Origin: Zoogloeaceae bacterium
Lineage (GTDB): Bacteria > Pseudomonadota > Gammaproteobacteria > Burkholderiales > Rhodocyclaceae
Length of the DNA stretch: 48,521 bases
NCBI GenBank assembly: GCA_031271025.1
Contig: JAISWQ010000158.1
Span: 1 to 48,521 of the forward strand
Direction of reading: 5' to 3'
The notes below the pieces were generated by a model that made no database searches, had not been told where the DNA came from, and saw only the letters and a program-made list of their open reading frames with translations. How positions within the stretch are numbered: position 1 is the first letter of the stretch; each line of letters opens with the position of its first letter. Position numbers and translations under genes: made by a program. Positions 17,725-26,557 of the stretch are shown here, in pieces.

Positions 17725-18978
17725 ATGGTTACCGCAGCAAATGCCCGCGCAGCAGCAAAACCCGCACCCAGAAAAGCTGGCGGCAAAAAAGAATACCTGT
17801 TTCGCTGGGAAGGCAAGAACCGCCAGGGAAAGATCATCAAGGGAGAAGTGGCAGCGGCCTCGGAAGCCGTGGTCAGCACACAGTTGCGGCGGGAAGGCAT
17901 CATTGGCGCCAAGATCACGCGCGCTCGTTCCCGCAGTGGCAAACGCATCTCCACCAAGGATATTGCCTTTTTCACCCGGCAGCTTTCCACCATGCTGAAG
18001 TCGGGTGTGCCGCTGGTACAGTCTTTCGACATCGTGGCCAAGGGGCACTCCAACCCCAACATGACCCGGCTCCTGCTGGACATCAAGGGCGATGTGGAAG
18101 CCGGTTCGCCGCTGAACGTTGCTTTTGCCCGCTACCCCCTTTATTTCGATCAGCTTTATTGCAATCTGATCGAGGTGGGCGAACAGGCCGGTATTCTGGA
18201 CACACTTCTGGAACGGTTGGCTGCCTACCAGGAAAAAATCCTGTCGATCAAGAGCAAGATCAAGTCGGCGCTCTTCTACCCCTGCGCGATCATCGTGGTG
18301 GCCTTCATCGTGGTTGCTGTCATCATGCTCTTCGTGATCCCGGCCTTCAAGGAAACCTTTGAGAGTTTCGGCGCGGAGCTACCCGCACTTACCCAATACG
18401 TCATCAATATCTCGGACACCTTCGTCGCCTATTGGTATATCTTCATCAGCGTTCCTGTAGGAGGCATCTGGTTCTTCTTCTATTCCTGGAAGCGTTCCAG
18501 GCCGATGCAGATTTTCATGGATCGCGTTACCCTGAAATTCCCGGTATTTGGCGACATCCTCACCAAATCGGCTATTGCGCGCTGGAACCGCACACTTTCC
18601 ACCATGTTCTCCGCCGGCGTGCCACTGGTCGAGGCACTGGATTCCGTCGGTGGGGCTTCCGGCAACTATGTTTATGAGCAGGGCACCAAGGGTATCAAGA
18701 GCGCAGTCAGTTCCGGTACCAGCCTGGCTGTTGCCGTGCAAATGAGCGAAATCTTTCCCAACCTGGTGGTTCAAATGGTTTCCATCGGTGAAGAAGCCGG
18801 TTCCCTGGATGCCATGCTGGGCAAGGTTGCCGATTTCTACGAACAGGAAGTGGATGACGCAGTGACGGCACTCTCCAGCCTGATGGAACCGATGATCATG
18901 GTGGTACTGGGCGTGCTGATCGGGGGCATGGTGGTCGCCATGTACCTGCCCATCTTCAAACTGGGCGGCGCAATCTGA
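17725..18978 (+). CDS. pilC: Type IV pilus inner-membrane platform protein PilC
   Basis: Platform in the inner membrane that links the PilB motor to the growing pilus. The 417-residue protein shows the duplicated GspF/PilC fold: two cytoplasmic helical domains (each with a FxRQLSTML or WNRTLSTMF type motif, near residues 90 and 293) alternating with three membrane helices near 185, 240 and the C-terminus. The N-terminal 30 residues are basic and disordered-looking, as in other PilC proteins. GGGGG lies 10 bases before the ATG. The stop codon overlaps the start of pilD (TGATG). Confidence 0.96.
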   Translation: MVTAANARAAAKPAPRKAGGKKEYLFRWEGKNRQGKIIKGEVAAASEAVVSTQLRREGIIGAKITRARSRSGKRISTKDIAFFTRQLSTMLKSGVPLVQSFDIVAKGHSNPNMTRLLLDIKGDVEAGSPLNVAFARYPLYFDQLYCNLIEVGEQAGILDTLLERLAAYQEKILSIKSKIKSALFYPCAIIVVAFIVVAVIMLFVIPAFKETFESFGAELPALTQYVINISDTFVAYWYIFISVPVGGIWFFFYSWKRSRPMQIFMDRVTLKFPVFGDILTKSAIARWNRTLSTMFSAGVPLVEALDSVGGASGNYVYEQGTKGIKSAVSSGTSLAVAVQMSEIFPNLVVQMVSIGEEAGSLDAMLGKVADFYEQEVDDAVTALSSLMEPMIMVVLGVLIGGMVVAMYLPIFKLGGAI

Positions 18979-19841
18979 TGTCGGAAACGCTGGTGTTGCT
19001 GGCAGACGCCAGCGTTTTCCCCTTTGTTCTGGGCGTGCTTGGTCTTATCGTCGGCAGTTTTCTCAACGTCGTCATCCATCGCCTCCCACGGATGATGGAG
19101 GCGGAATGGCACAAAGCGTGTGCGGAATGGCAAGGCACGCCGCGACAGGAGACGGAAACCCTTACCCTCTCGCGTCCGCGTTCTCGCTGTCCGCATTGTG
19201 GTCACGCCATCACGGCGCTGGAAAACATCCCGGTGGTGAGCTATCTCTGCCTGCGCGGCAAATGCCGGGGGTGTCACGCCCCCATCTCACCGCGCTACCC
19301 GCTGGTGGAAATCACGGCGGCACTCCTTGCCGTTGGTTGTGCCCTTGGTTTTCCCCCCATCCTGCCCGCGCTGGCCGCGACGGTGTTGTGCTGGGCGCTC
19401 CTGGTGCTCGCCCTCATCGACTTCGATACCCAGCTCCTGCCTGACCAGATCACCCTGCCGCTCCTGTGGCTGGGGCTCCTCTTCAATCTCGCGGGAGGCT
19501 TTGTTCCGCTCTCCTCGGCGGTATTGGGCGCTGTGGCAGGCTATCTGTTTCTCTGGTCGGTCTATTGGCTCTTTCGTCTGGCAACCGGCAAGGAAGGCAT
19601 GGGTTTCGGCGACTTCAAGCTCCTGGCTGCGCTGGGCGCCTGGCTGGGCTGGAAGCTCCTGCCGCTGATTATTCTGATCTCTTCCGTATTGGGCGCGCTG
19701 ACTGGCATGGCGCTGATTTTCTTCGCCCGGCGTGGACGCGAAGTGCCCATGCCCTTTGGTCCCTTTCTTGCGGGCGCGGGGCTGATCGCCCTCTTTTTTG
19801 GCGCGGAGATGAATCGCGCCTGGCTGGGGTTTCTGGGTTGA
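18978..19841 (+). CDS. pilD: Prepilin peptidase PilD
   Basis: Inner-membrane aspartyl protease that removes prepilin leaders and methylates the new N-terminus. The 287-residue protein has the zinc-binding cysteine pairs CPHC (71, 74) and CRGC (96, 99) in the first cytoplasmic loop, and the two catalytic aspartates Asp148 (LIDFDTQLLPDQ) and Asp212 (GFGDFK). It would process the pilin encoded at the left edge. In many relatives coaE follows pilD; here an FmdB-type gene with its own -10 box does. Confidence 0.96.
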   Translation: MSETLVLLADASVFPFVLGVLGLIVGSFLNVVIHRLPRMMEAEWHKACAEWQGTPRQETETLTLSRPRSRCPHCGHAITALENIPVVSYLCLRGKCRGCHAPISPRYPLVEITAALLAVGCALGFPPILPALAATVLCWALLVLALIDFDTQLLPDQITLPLLWLGLLFNLAGGFVPLSSAVLGAVAGYLFLWSVYWLFRLATGKEGMGFGDFKLLAALGAWLGWKLLPLIILISSVLGALTGMALIFFARRGREVPMPFGPFLAGAGLIALFFGAEMNRAWLGFLG

Positions 19842-19918
19842 GCGCTTGATTTCCAACAAGACGGCCTCATTTTTCCGGTGATACACCGTGTAGACGCCGT
19901 TCTTTGTGTGAACGTCGC

Positions 19919-19924
19919 TATAAT
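19919..19924 (+). promoter_or_regulatory. Likely -10 box for the fmdB-DUF502-aspS unit
   Basis: TATAAT lies 24 bases before the fmdB-like ATG, followed by TTGGAG as ribosome site. No good -35 box is 16-18 bases upstream. A small dyad CGGTG-ATA-CACCG at 19876-19888 lies just upstream and may be a regulator site. Confidence 0.5.
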
Positions 19925-19948
19925 GCCAACCCTTTTGGAGAAACCCCC

Positions 19949-20212
19949 ATGCCCATTTATGAATATCGCTGCGCAGCCTGCGGTTTTCAGAAAGAACACC
20001 TGCAAAAACTGAGCGACGCACCGCTGACCCTCTGCCCGGAGTGCGCGCAGGCCACCTACGAAAAACAGCTTTCCGCTGTCGGCTTTCAGTTGAAAGGCAG
20101 CGGCTGGTACGCTACGGATTTCAAGAATCCGGCGAAAAAGCCTGTCAATCCACCGCCCTGCCAGGGCGGCACTGGAGCCTGTCCCTCCGGCGCCTGTGGC
20201 GCGGCAGAATAA
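19949..20212 (+). CDS. FmdB family zinc-ribbon protein
   Basis: Small protein of 87 residues starting MPIYEYRCAACG, with a second pair CPEC, forming the FmdB/CxxC_CxxC zinc ribbon (about 1-42). The rest is low-complexity, Gly-, Pro- and Cys-rich, ending in CPSGACGAAE. The name comes from a putative regulator of formamidase; the true role in this family is not known. An in-frame ATG 15 codons upstream is rejected because TTGGAG lies directly before 19949. The gene sits before DUF502 and aspS, a common betaproteobacterial order. Confidence 0.88.
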   Translation: MPIYEYRCAACGFQKEHLQKLSDAPLTLCPECAQATYEKQLSAVGFQLKGSGWYATDFKNPAKKPVNPPPCQGGTGACPSGACGAAE

Positions 20213-20251
20213 GCAGCCACTTCAACCCCTGTTTTTTCCCATTTTGCCACT

Positions 20252-20911
20252 GTGTTTTCGTTCAAACCTGCCATTTTCAAGCGTTATTTCATCACCGGTC
20301 TGTTGATCTGGGTGCCGCTCGTCATCACGGTCTGGGTGCTTTCCCTCATCGTCGGGGCGCTGGAACAGCTTCTGCCCGTGGCCATCCGGCCAGGCCCTGT
20401 GCTCCTGTTTGGCTTCCAGGTATCCGGGCTGGGCGCGCTGATGACCTTGCTTCTCATCTTTCTCACGGGTTTGCTTGCCGCCAACCTGATCGGGCAACGG
20501 CTGGTGCGCTACTGGGAGGGCTTGCTTGCGCGCATTCCGGTGGTCAATTCGCTCTACAACGCGGTCAAGCAGGTTTCCGACACCATTTTGTCCCCCAACG
20601 GCAATGCCTTTCGCAAGGCGCTGCTTGTGCAATATCCGCGCGAAGGCTGCTGGACGGTGGCCTTTCTGACGGGCAAGCCCGGCGGCGATGTGGCCAATCA
20701 CCTGGCGCCTGAAGCCTATGTAAGCGTTTTTGTTCCCACCACACCCAATCCGACCTCTGGCTTCTTTCTGATGATGAAGAAGGAAGAAACCATGGAACTC
20801 AAAATGAGCGTGGACGAAGCCCTGAAATATATCGTCTCCATGGGCGTCGTGCCGCCTCCCGGTAAAACCCGGCACACCCTTTCCCCCCCTCAGCCTTCTG
20901 GAAACTCCTGA
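20252..20911 (+). CDS. DUF502 family membrane protein
   Basis: 219 residues with two strong membrane helices (about 12-35 and 56-80), then a soluble domain with the family segment [18 protein letters not shown] and [16 protein letters not shown]. The function of the family is unknown. Start is GTG at 20252, chosen because the frame opens there with a basic stretch just before the first helix; I see no clear ribosome site. The stop overlaps the aspS start (TGATG), so the two genes are probably translated together. Confidence 0.88.
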   Translation: MFSFKPAIFKRYFITGLLIWVPLVITVWVLSLIVGALEQLLPVAIRPGPVLLFGFQVSGLGALMTLLLIFLTGLLAANLIGQRLVRYWEGLLARIPVVNSLYNAVKQVSDTILSPNGNAFRKALLVQYPREGCWTVAFLTGKPGGDVANHLAPEAYVSVFVPTTPNPTSGFFLMMKKEETMELKMSVDEALKYIVSMGVVPPPGKTRHTLSPPQPSGNS

Positions 20912-22689
20912 TGCGTACCCATTATTGCGGACAGCTTTCCGCCTCTCTTTGCGATCAAACCGTCAGCCTCGCGGGCTGGGCGCACCGCCGCCGCGACCAC
21001 GGCGGCGTCATCTTCATCGACCTGCGCGACCGCGAGGGGCTGGCACAGATCGTTTGTGACCCGGATCGTCCTGACATGTTCAGGATCGCTGAATCGGTGC
21101 GCAATGAATTCTGTCTGAAGATTACCGGCAAGGTACGCCTGCGCCCGGAAGGCACGCGCAATCCCAATCTCGCATCCGGCGAGGTGGAAATTCTTTGCCG
21201 CGAGATCGAGGTGCTCAATCCTTCCGTTACGCCCCCTTTTCCGCTGGATGATGAACATCTTTCCGAAAATGTGCGCCTGACGCACCGCGTCATCGACCTG
21301 CGCCGTCCGGAAATGCAGGCGAATCTGATGCTGCGCTACAAGGTGGCGCGCGCCTTCCGCCGCTTTCTCGACGACCACGGTTTCGTCGATGTGGAAACCC
21401 CCATGCTGACCAAGAGCACGCCGGAAGGCGCGCGCGACTACCTCGTGCCCTCGCGCGTGCATCCAGGACAATTTTTCGCGTTGCCGCAGTCGCCGCAGCT
21501 TTTCAAGCAGCTCCTGATGGTTGCGGGTTTTGACCGCTATTACCAGATCGTCAAATGTTTTCGTGACGAGGATCTGCGCGCCGATCGCCAGCCGGAATTT
21601 ACCCAGGTCGACCTGGAAACTTCCTTCATGGACGAGACGGAAATCACCGGCCTCGTGGAAGAGATGATTCGCGCGGTCTTCAAGGAAACCAGGGACGTGG
21701 ATCTGCCCAATCCCTTCCCGCGCATCACCTACGCGGACGCGATGTCCCGCTTTGGTTCCGACAAACCCGATCTGCGCGTCACGCTGGAGATCACCGATGT
21801 CACCGACGCGGTGAAGGACGTGGCCTTCAAGGTGTTTGCCCAGCCCGCCAATTCCGGGGGGCGGGTTGCCGCGCTCAGGATTCCCGGCGGAGCCACGCTC
21901 ACGCGCGGGGAAATCGACGAGTACACGAAGTTCGTCGCCATTTATGGCGCTAGGGGGCTTGCCTACATCAAGGTCAATGACGCGAGTCAGCCCAATGAAA
22001 GCGGTCTGCAATCGCCCATTGTCAAGAATCTTTCCGAAGCGGCGCTGAAGCGCATCCTGACGCGCACCGGCGCGCAATCCGGCGACCTCATTTTCTTTGG
22101 CGCCGACAAGACCCGGATCGTAAACGACGCCCTGGGCGCGTTGCGGGTGAAGCTGGGGCATGAAAAGGGTTACGTCAACGGCAAGGACTGGGAACCGGTG
22201 TGGGTGCTGGACTTTCCCATGTTCGAGTACGACGAGGAAGAAAAACGCTGGGTTGCCTGTCACCACCCCTTCACCAGTCCCAGGGACGAACACGTGGCCT
22301 TGTTGCAGGATGATCCCGGCCAGTGTCTCGCCAAGGCTTATGATCTGGCGCTGAACGGCTGGGAAATCGGGGGCGGCTCGGTACGTATCCACCGCGCCGA
22401 AATACAGGAGACGGTGTTCCGCGCGCTCAACATCCCGCCGGAGGAACAGCGCGCCAAATTCGGCTTTTTGCTCGATGCCCTCAAATACGGTGCGCCGCCG
22501 CACGGCGGTCTGGCCTTTGGTCTGGATCGCATCGTTACCCTGATGAGCGGCGCGGAATCCATCCGCGACGTGATTGCTTTTCCCAAGACCCAGCGCGCCC
22601 AGTGCCTCCTCACCGACGCGCCTTCCGCTGTGGATGAAAAGCAGTTGCGCGAACTGCACATCCGGCTGCGGCAAGTGGCAGGCGAGTAG
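20911..22689 (+). CDS. aspS: Aspartyl-tRNA synthetase
   Basis: Class II synthetase. The 592-residue product has an N-terminal OB-fold anticodon domain ([21 protein letters not shown] in the first 40 residues). Class II motif 2 is [20 protein letters not shown], the bacterial GAD insertion domain is at about 290-420, and motif 3 [13 protein letters not shown] is near the C-terminus. This is the bacterial type. Many betaproteobacteria use it as a non-discriminating enzyme for both Asp and Asn tRNAs; the sequence alone does not settle that. Confidence 0.98.
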   Translation: MRTHYCGQLSASLCDQTVSLAGWAHRRRDHGGVIFIDLRDREGLAQIVCDPDRPDMFRIAESVRNEFCLKITGKVRLRPEGTRNPNLASGEVEILCREIEVLNPSVTPPFPLDDEHLSENVRLTHRVIDLRRPEMQANLMLRYKVARAFRRFLDDHGFVDVETPMLTKSTPEGARDYLVPSRVHPGQFFALPQSPQLFKQLLMVAGFDRYYQIVKCFRDEDLRADRQPEFTQVDLETSFMDETEITGLVEEMIRAVFKETRDVDLPNPFPRITYADAMSRFGSDKPDLRVTLEITDVTDAVKDVAFKVFAQPANSGGRVAALRIPGGATLTRGEIDEYTKFVAIYGARGLAYIKVNDASQPNESGLQSPIVKNLSEAALKRILTRTGAQSGDLIFFGADKTRIVNDALGALRVKLGHEKGYVNGKDWEPVWVLDFPMFEYDEEEKRWVACHHPFTSPRDEHVALLQDDPGQCLAKAYDLALNGWEIGGGSVRIHRAEIQETVFRALNIPPEEQRAKFGFLLDALKYGAPPHGGLAFGLDRIVTLMSGAESIRDVIAFPKTQRAQCLLTDAPSAVDEKQLRELHIRLRQVAGE

Positions 22690-22702
22690 GGCAACAAGGG
22701 CG

Positions 22703-22780
22703 AAACCGCCGGAAACGGTTTGAAAAAACCTGGCGCACACCGGCAAAGGGCTTGCCGTTGCAGCGCCAGCCCCTTTTTTT
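22703..22780 (+). terminator. Structured aspS-nudB spacer, possible terminator
   Basis: There is a small hairpin AAACCG / CGGTTT at 22703-22721. A larger nested one follows: GGCGC (22732-22736) and CGGCAA (22741-22746) pair with TTGCCG (22752-22757) and GCGCC (22763-22767), then seven T at 22774-22780. The T run is 6 bases from the stem, so termination may be partial. The nudB ribosome site follows immediately. Confidence 0.5.
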
Positions 22781-22794
22781 CCGGAGACCGCCGA

Positions 22795-23319
22795 TTGTCC
22801 GCCTACAAACAACCCGTTTCCGTGCTGGTGGTTCTCTACACTCCGGCGCTGGAAATTCTGCTGCTGGAACGTGCCCGGCATCCCGGTTACTGGCAATCCG
22901 TAACCGGCAGCCGGGAAGCGGACGACGCGACCCTCGCGGCCACCGCGCGGCGCGAGGTGGCGGAAGAAACCGGCCTCTGGCTGTCTCCCGAACTCCTGAG
23001 CGACTGGCGGCAATCCGAAACCTGGGAAATTTTCCCGGAATGGCGACGCCGTTACGCGCCCGGCGTCACCCACAACACCGAGCATGTTTTTTCCTGCTGC
23101 CTGCCCGCGCCCGTTGCCATCCGTCTTGCCCCGCAAGAACATCGCGCCTTTTGCTGGCTGCCGTTCGAGGAAGCCGCCACCCGCTGTTTTTCCCCCAGCA
23201 ACAGAAAAGCCATTCTCGCCCTGCCGAAACGTCTGGAAACAACCGCAAGCATTCCCGCCGGAAATGCGCGCGGAATCGGGCATATAATCGGCGACTTCCC
23301 TTTTACCCCGTCATTTTCG
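22795..23319 (+). CDS. nudB: Dihydroneopterin triphosphate diphosphatase (NudB), open into argS
   Basis: Nudix hydrolase that removes pyrophosphate from dihydroneopterin triphosphate in folate synthesis. Start is TTG, supported by GGAG 8 bases upstream and the family opening SAYKQPVSVLVVLYTP. The Nudix box is GSREADDATLAATARREVAE followed by ETG; it is one residue longer than the canonical spacing. Family proteins end about where LPKRLE occurs (near residue 150). Here no stop codon follows: the frame stays open through 29 more codons and enters argS at its ATG (23320), so one 766-codon frame covers both. The coordinates given are the NudB part only. Confidence 0.82.
23283..23288 (+). promoter_or_regulatory. 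Likely -10 box for argS inside the 3' end of nudB
   Basis: TATAAT, 31 bases before the argS ATG, would give a start near 23295 and a leader of about 25 bases. The -35 region is weak (GGAAAT at a 17-base spacing). If it is used, ArgS is made as a separate protein in spite of the open frame. Confidence 0.45.
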
Positions 23320-25095
23320 ATGTCCGACCCCAAAACCGAACTAACCCGTCTTTTGCAAACGGCGCTCGCCAGTGTCGCGCCTGAAGCCGCCGATACCCCA
23401 ATCCAGCTTGAACGCCCGCGCGAGGCGACATTCGGGGATTTCGCCAGTAATCTCGCCCTGCAACTGGCACACCACCTGAAGAAGAATCCCCGCGAACTCG
23501 CCGCGCGCCTGATTGCGGAACTGCCGGTTTCCGCGCTCGTAAAAAAGGCGGAAGTCGCCGGAGCGGGCTTCATCAATTTCACCCTGGACGAATCCGCCCG
23601 CCACGCCGCCATCGTTGACACGCTGGAAGCGGGCGCGGATTACGGGCGCTCCACGCTGGGTCAGGGAGAAAAGGCACTGGTGGAATTCGTTTCCGCCAAT
23701 CCCACCGGCCCCCTGCACGTTGGACATGGACGCGGCGCGGCCTACGGCGCTTCGCTTTCCAGCCTGCTTGCCTTCGCCGGCTGGGACATCACCCGCGAAT
23801 ATTACGTGAATGACGCCGGACGCCAGATGGATATCCTCGCGATTTCCACCTGGTTGCGCTATCTGGAAGATTTTGGCGAAGGCGTGCCTTTTCCGCCCAA
23901 TGGCTATCAGGGCGACTATGTGCGCCGCATGGCGGAACAGTTGCAGGATGCGCAGGGGGAACGCTTTCTCCGCCGTGCCGATCTGGTGCTGGAAGGAACC
24001 CCTGGCCTGCCGGACGAAACGCGCAAGGACGATGACGCCAAGGCACAGCGCGAACGGCATCTGGACGCGCTCATTGCCAATGGTAAAAAGCTTCTGGGTG
24101 AAGACTGGCATGTGGTGCACCAGCATGTCCTCACCGAACAACTGGCGGACGGGCGCGGCGATCTGGAGGAATTTGGCGTCCAGTTCGATATCTGGTTTTC
24201 CGAAAAAGCGTTATTCGATACGGGGCTTGTCGCCCGTTGCGTGAAAAAGCTGGAAGCGGCGGGTCATCTCTATGTGCAGGATGGCGCCAAATGGTTCAAA
24301 TCCACGGCCTTTGGCGACGAAAAGGATCGTGTGGTGCAGCGTGAAAACGGAATCTACACCTATTTCGCTTCCGACATTGCCTACCACCTCAACAAATACG
24401 AGCGCGGTTTTACGCGGCTCATCAATATCTGGGGCGCGGATCACCACGGCTACATTCCGCGTGTAAAAGGCGCAATCCATGCCCTGGGCTGTAATCCCGA
24501 CCCGCTCGATGTCGTTCTGGTGCAGTTCGCGGTGCTCTACCGCAATGGACAAAAGGTTTCCATGTCCACCCGTTCCGGTGAGTTTGTCACCCTGCGTGCG
24601 TTGCGCAACGAAGTCGGCAATGACGCCTGCCGTTTTTTCTACGTGCTGCGCAAGGCAGACCAGCATCTGGATTTCGATCTCGATCTTGCCCGACGCCAGA
24701 GCAGTGAAAACCCGGTCTATTACATCCAGTACGCCCATGCGCGCATTGCCTCGGTGCTGCGCGAATGGGGGGGTGAAACCGCGAACCTGCGGCATGCCGA
24801 CCTCGGCCAACTGGGCGACGCCTGTGAAACGGCGCTGATCGGGCGCATCGCCCAGTTTCCGGAAGTGATTGAAGCGGCAGCACGGGATTACGCGCCGCAT
24901 CAGGTTGCGTTCTATCTGAAGGAACTGGCGGCGGAATTCCACACCTGGTACCACCACGACCGCATTCTTTCCCGTCCCGACAAACCGCTGGAAGCCGCGC
25001 TGCAACAGGCGCGGCTGGCGCTGGCGGCGGCCACGCGCCAGGTCATCCACAACGGTCTCACCCTGCTGGGCGTTTCCTGTCCTGAACAGATGTAA
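23320..25095 (+). CDS. argS: Arginyl-tRNA synthetase
   Basis: Class I synthetase, 591 residues from the ATG at 23320. It has the N-terminal Add-1 domain, the HIGH-type motif in NPTGPLHVGHGRGA, a KMSKS-like loop GQKVSMSTRSGEF, and the DALR anticodon-binding domain at the C-terminus (YYIQYAHARIASVLR onward, ending QVIHNGLTLLGVSCPEQM). The enzyme is complete without the upstream part. No ribosome site is visible before its ATG. It is in the same open frame as nudB, so a fused NudB-ArgS product is possible on readthrough transcripts. The SPOR gene follows 10 bases later. Confidence 0.97.
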   Translation: MSDPKTELTRLLQTALASVAPEAADTPIQLERPREATFGDFASNLALQLAHHLKKNPRELAARLIAELPVSALVKKAEVAGAGFINFTLDESARHAAIVDTLEAGADYGRSTLGQGEKALVEFVSANPTGPLHVGHGRGAAYGASLSSLLAFAGWDITREYYVNDAGRQMDILAISTWLRYLEDFGEGVPFPPNGYQGDYVRRMAEQLQDAQGERFLRRADLVLEGTPGLPDETRKDDDAKAQRERHLDALIANGKKLLGEDWHVVHQHVLTEQLADGRGDLEEFGVQFDIWFSEKALFDTGLVARCVKKLEAAGHLYVQDGAKWFKSTAFGDEKDRVVQRENGIYTYFASDIAYHLNKYERGFTRLINIWGADHHGYIPRVKGAIHALGCNPDPLDVVLVQFAVLYRNGQKVSMSTRSGEFVTLRALRNEVGNDACRFFYVLRKADQHLDFDLDLARRQSSENPVYYIQYAHARIASVLREWGGETANLRHADLGQLGDACETALIGRIAQFPEVIEAAARDYAPHQVAFYLKELAAEFHTWYHHDRILSRPDKPLEAALQQARLALAAATRQVIHNGLTLLGVSCPEQM

Positions 25096-25105
25096 GGATT
25101 TTTTC

Positions 25106-25651
25106 ATGCAGAAAAAACTTTCTTTTCCCGCCCACGCGCAACGCGGCGGCACCTTTGCCGGATTGCTGTTGGGCATCGTGCTGGGCATCCTGATTGCGGC
25201 CGCCGTCGTCTGGTATATCAACAAAACGCCGGTACCCTTCCTGAACCGCGTGCAGCCCGCGCCGCTGAACGACGACAACAACCAGCCGCCGCTGCCGCTT
25301 CCCGGCAAACCTGGCGATGCTCCCATTACCCTCACGCCACAGGCGTCTTCTGCCCCTGCTGCGCTTTCCGGCGTGACAACCGTCTCCCCCCCGGCAGCGG
25401 AAGCCCTGCCAGCCGCCGCCGCTGTCCTGCGCTACATTCAGGCTGGTTCCTACTCCCAGGCACAGGATGCGGACAAAGCCAAGGCCACCATCGCCATGCT
25501 GGGTCTGGAAGTGAATGTGCAGCAGGTGATGATTCAGAACAAGACCCACTACCGTCTGCGCCTTGGCCCTTACAGCCAGGCCAGGGAACTCGACCGGGTG
25601 CGCGCGGTACTGGCGCAATCCGGGATTGAAACCACCATCGTCAGGGAATAA
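25106..25651 (+). CDS. SPOR-domain membrane protein (FtsN-like)
   Basis: 181 residues: a short basic cytoplasmic tail, one membrane helix (about 18-40), a Pro- and Ala-rich periplasmic linker (about 45-105) and a C-terminal SPOR domain (about 107-181, with YIQAGSYSQAQDADKA and YRLRLGPYSQARELDRVR). SPOR domains bind denuded peptidoglycan at the division septum, so a role in division or septal wall work is likely. This gene commonly lies between argS and dsbA in betaproteobacteria. It is shorter than E. coli FtsN, so I do not give the symbol. Confidence 0.9.
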   Translation: MQKKLSFPAHAQRGGTFAGLLLGIVLGILIAAAVVWYINKTPVPFLNRVQPAPLNDDNNQPPLPLPGKPGDAPITLTPQASSAPAALSGVTTVSPPAAEALPAAAAVLRYIQAGSYSQAQDADKAKATIAMLGLEVNVQQVMIQNKTHYRLRLGPYSQARELDRVRAVLAQSGIETTIVRE

Positions 25652-25654
25652 ACC

Positions 25655-26287
25655 ATGTCCGCCACACGTCGCCATTTTCTCGCCGCCGCTTCTCTTTTCC
25701 CTTTGGCTTCGCTGCTCTTTTCTCCTCTGGCGCAAGCCCAGCAGGGCAAGACCTATGCCGTGATCACGCGCCCGCAGCCCAAGGACGTCGCGGGCAAAAT
25801 CGAGGTGATTGAATTTTTCCATTACGGCTGCCCGCATTGCCGCAATTTCAATCCCTTCGTTCGTCAATGGGCGGCCAAGGCTCCGGCGGATGTGAGTTTC
25901 CGCAAGGTGCCAACGCCCTGGAGTCCGCCGCTCGTCAACTTCGCGCGTCTTTACTACACGCTGGAAGCCACCGGCGATCTCGCCCGCCTGGACGAGGCTG
26001 CGTTCGCGCTGGCGCAGGATGCGCGCAAATACGATACCCCCAGCATGGAAGCCTGGTACGTCCAGCAAGGCGGCAATGTAGAAAAATTCAAGGCCGCCTT
26101 CAATGCGTTCGGTGTCCAGAACAAGGTGCAGGCCGCGCAGCAACTCACCCAGAAAATGGGCATAGACAGCGTTCCCATGCTTATCGTGGAAGGGCGCTAC
26201 CATGTGCTGGGCAACAGTTTTGAGGAACAAATCGCCAATCTGGACGCCCTGATTGCGGAACTGAGAAAGGCGGGAGGGAAAAAGTAA
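25655..26287 (+). CDS. dsbA: Thiol:disulfide interchange protein DsbA
   Basis: Periplasmic oxidase that puts disulfides into exported proteins. The 210-residue product has a signal peptide cut after about residue 28 (LAQA), a thioredoxin fold with active site CPHC (Cys59, Cys62) in FFHYGCPHCRNF, and the cis-proline loop SVPMLIV. The signal begins SATRRHFLAAA, which fits the twin-arginine consensus (S/T-R-R-x-F-L). DsbA proteins usually use Sec or SRP. TatABC is encoded in this window. The gene is 3 bases after the SPOR gene. Confidence 0.95.
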   Translation: MSATRRHFLAAASLFPLASLLFSPLAQAQQGKTYAVITRPQPKDVAGKIEVIEFFHYGCPHCRNFNPFVRQWAAKAPADVSFRKVPTPWSPPLVNFARLYYTLEATGDLARLDEAAFALAQDARKYDTPSMEAWYVQQGGNVEKFKAAFNAFGVQNKVQAAQQLTQKMGIDSVPMLIVEGRYHVLGNSFEEQIANLDALIAELRKAGGKK

Positions 26288-26407
26288 GGTTCCCTGCGAT
26301 ACGCGGCAGATGGTGTTGCGTATGTGACGCAGACTGCTACCGGGTTCCTCGGCGCAATGGTTGCGTTCAGGGCTGTTGTTTTTGCCTCGGATGAAACGGG
26401 AGGACGC

Positions 26408-26557
26408 ATGATCCGCTTGCAAATCCCCGGCAATGCTGTAGAGATTGATTTCACGCCCGGACAGGATGGATCATGGCTCAGAAATTCACCTTGCAACCCC
26501 TGCTCGATCTGGTGCGCGACCGTACCGACGAGGCCACGCGCCGTCTTGGGCAATTGA
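26408..26557 (+). CDS. Possible short open frame before fliJ
   Basis: An ATG with a strong GGGAGG ribosome site 4 bases upstream opens a 49-codon frame that overlaps the fliJ start by 85 bases. The first 20 residues are amphipathic, and the rest is just the shifted reading of fliJ. It could serve as a translational leader for fliJ or be a remnant. I do not recognise it. Confidence 0.2.
   Translation: MIRLQIPGNAVEIDFTPGQDGSWLRNSPCNPCSIWCATVPTRPRAVLGN

Noticed and set aside
20890..23283. 797-codon leftward frame opposite aspS and nudB
   Set aside because: A shadow of real rightward genes. Its composition is that of an antisense reading, and it has no recognisable motif.
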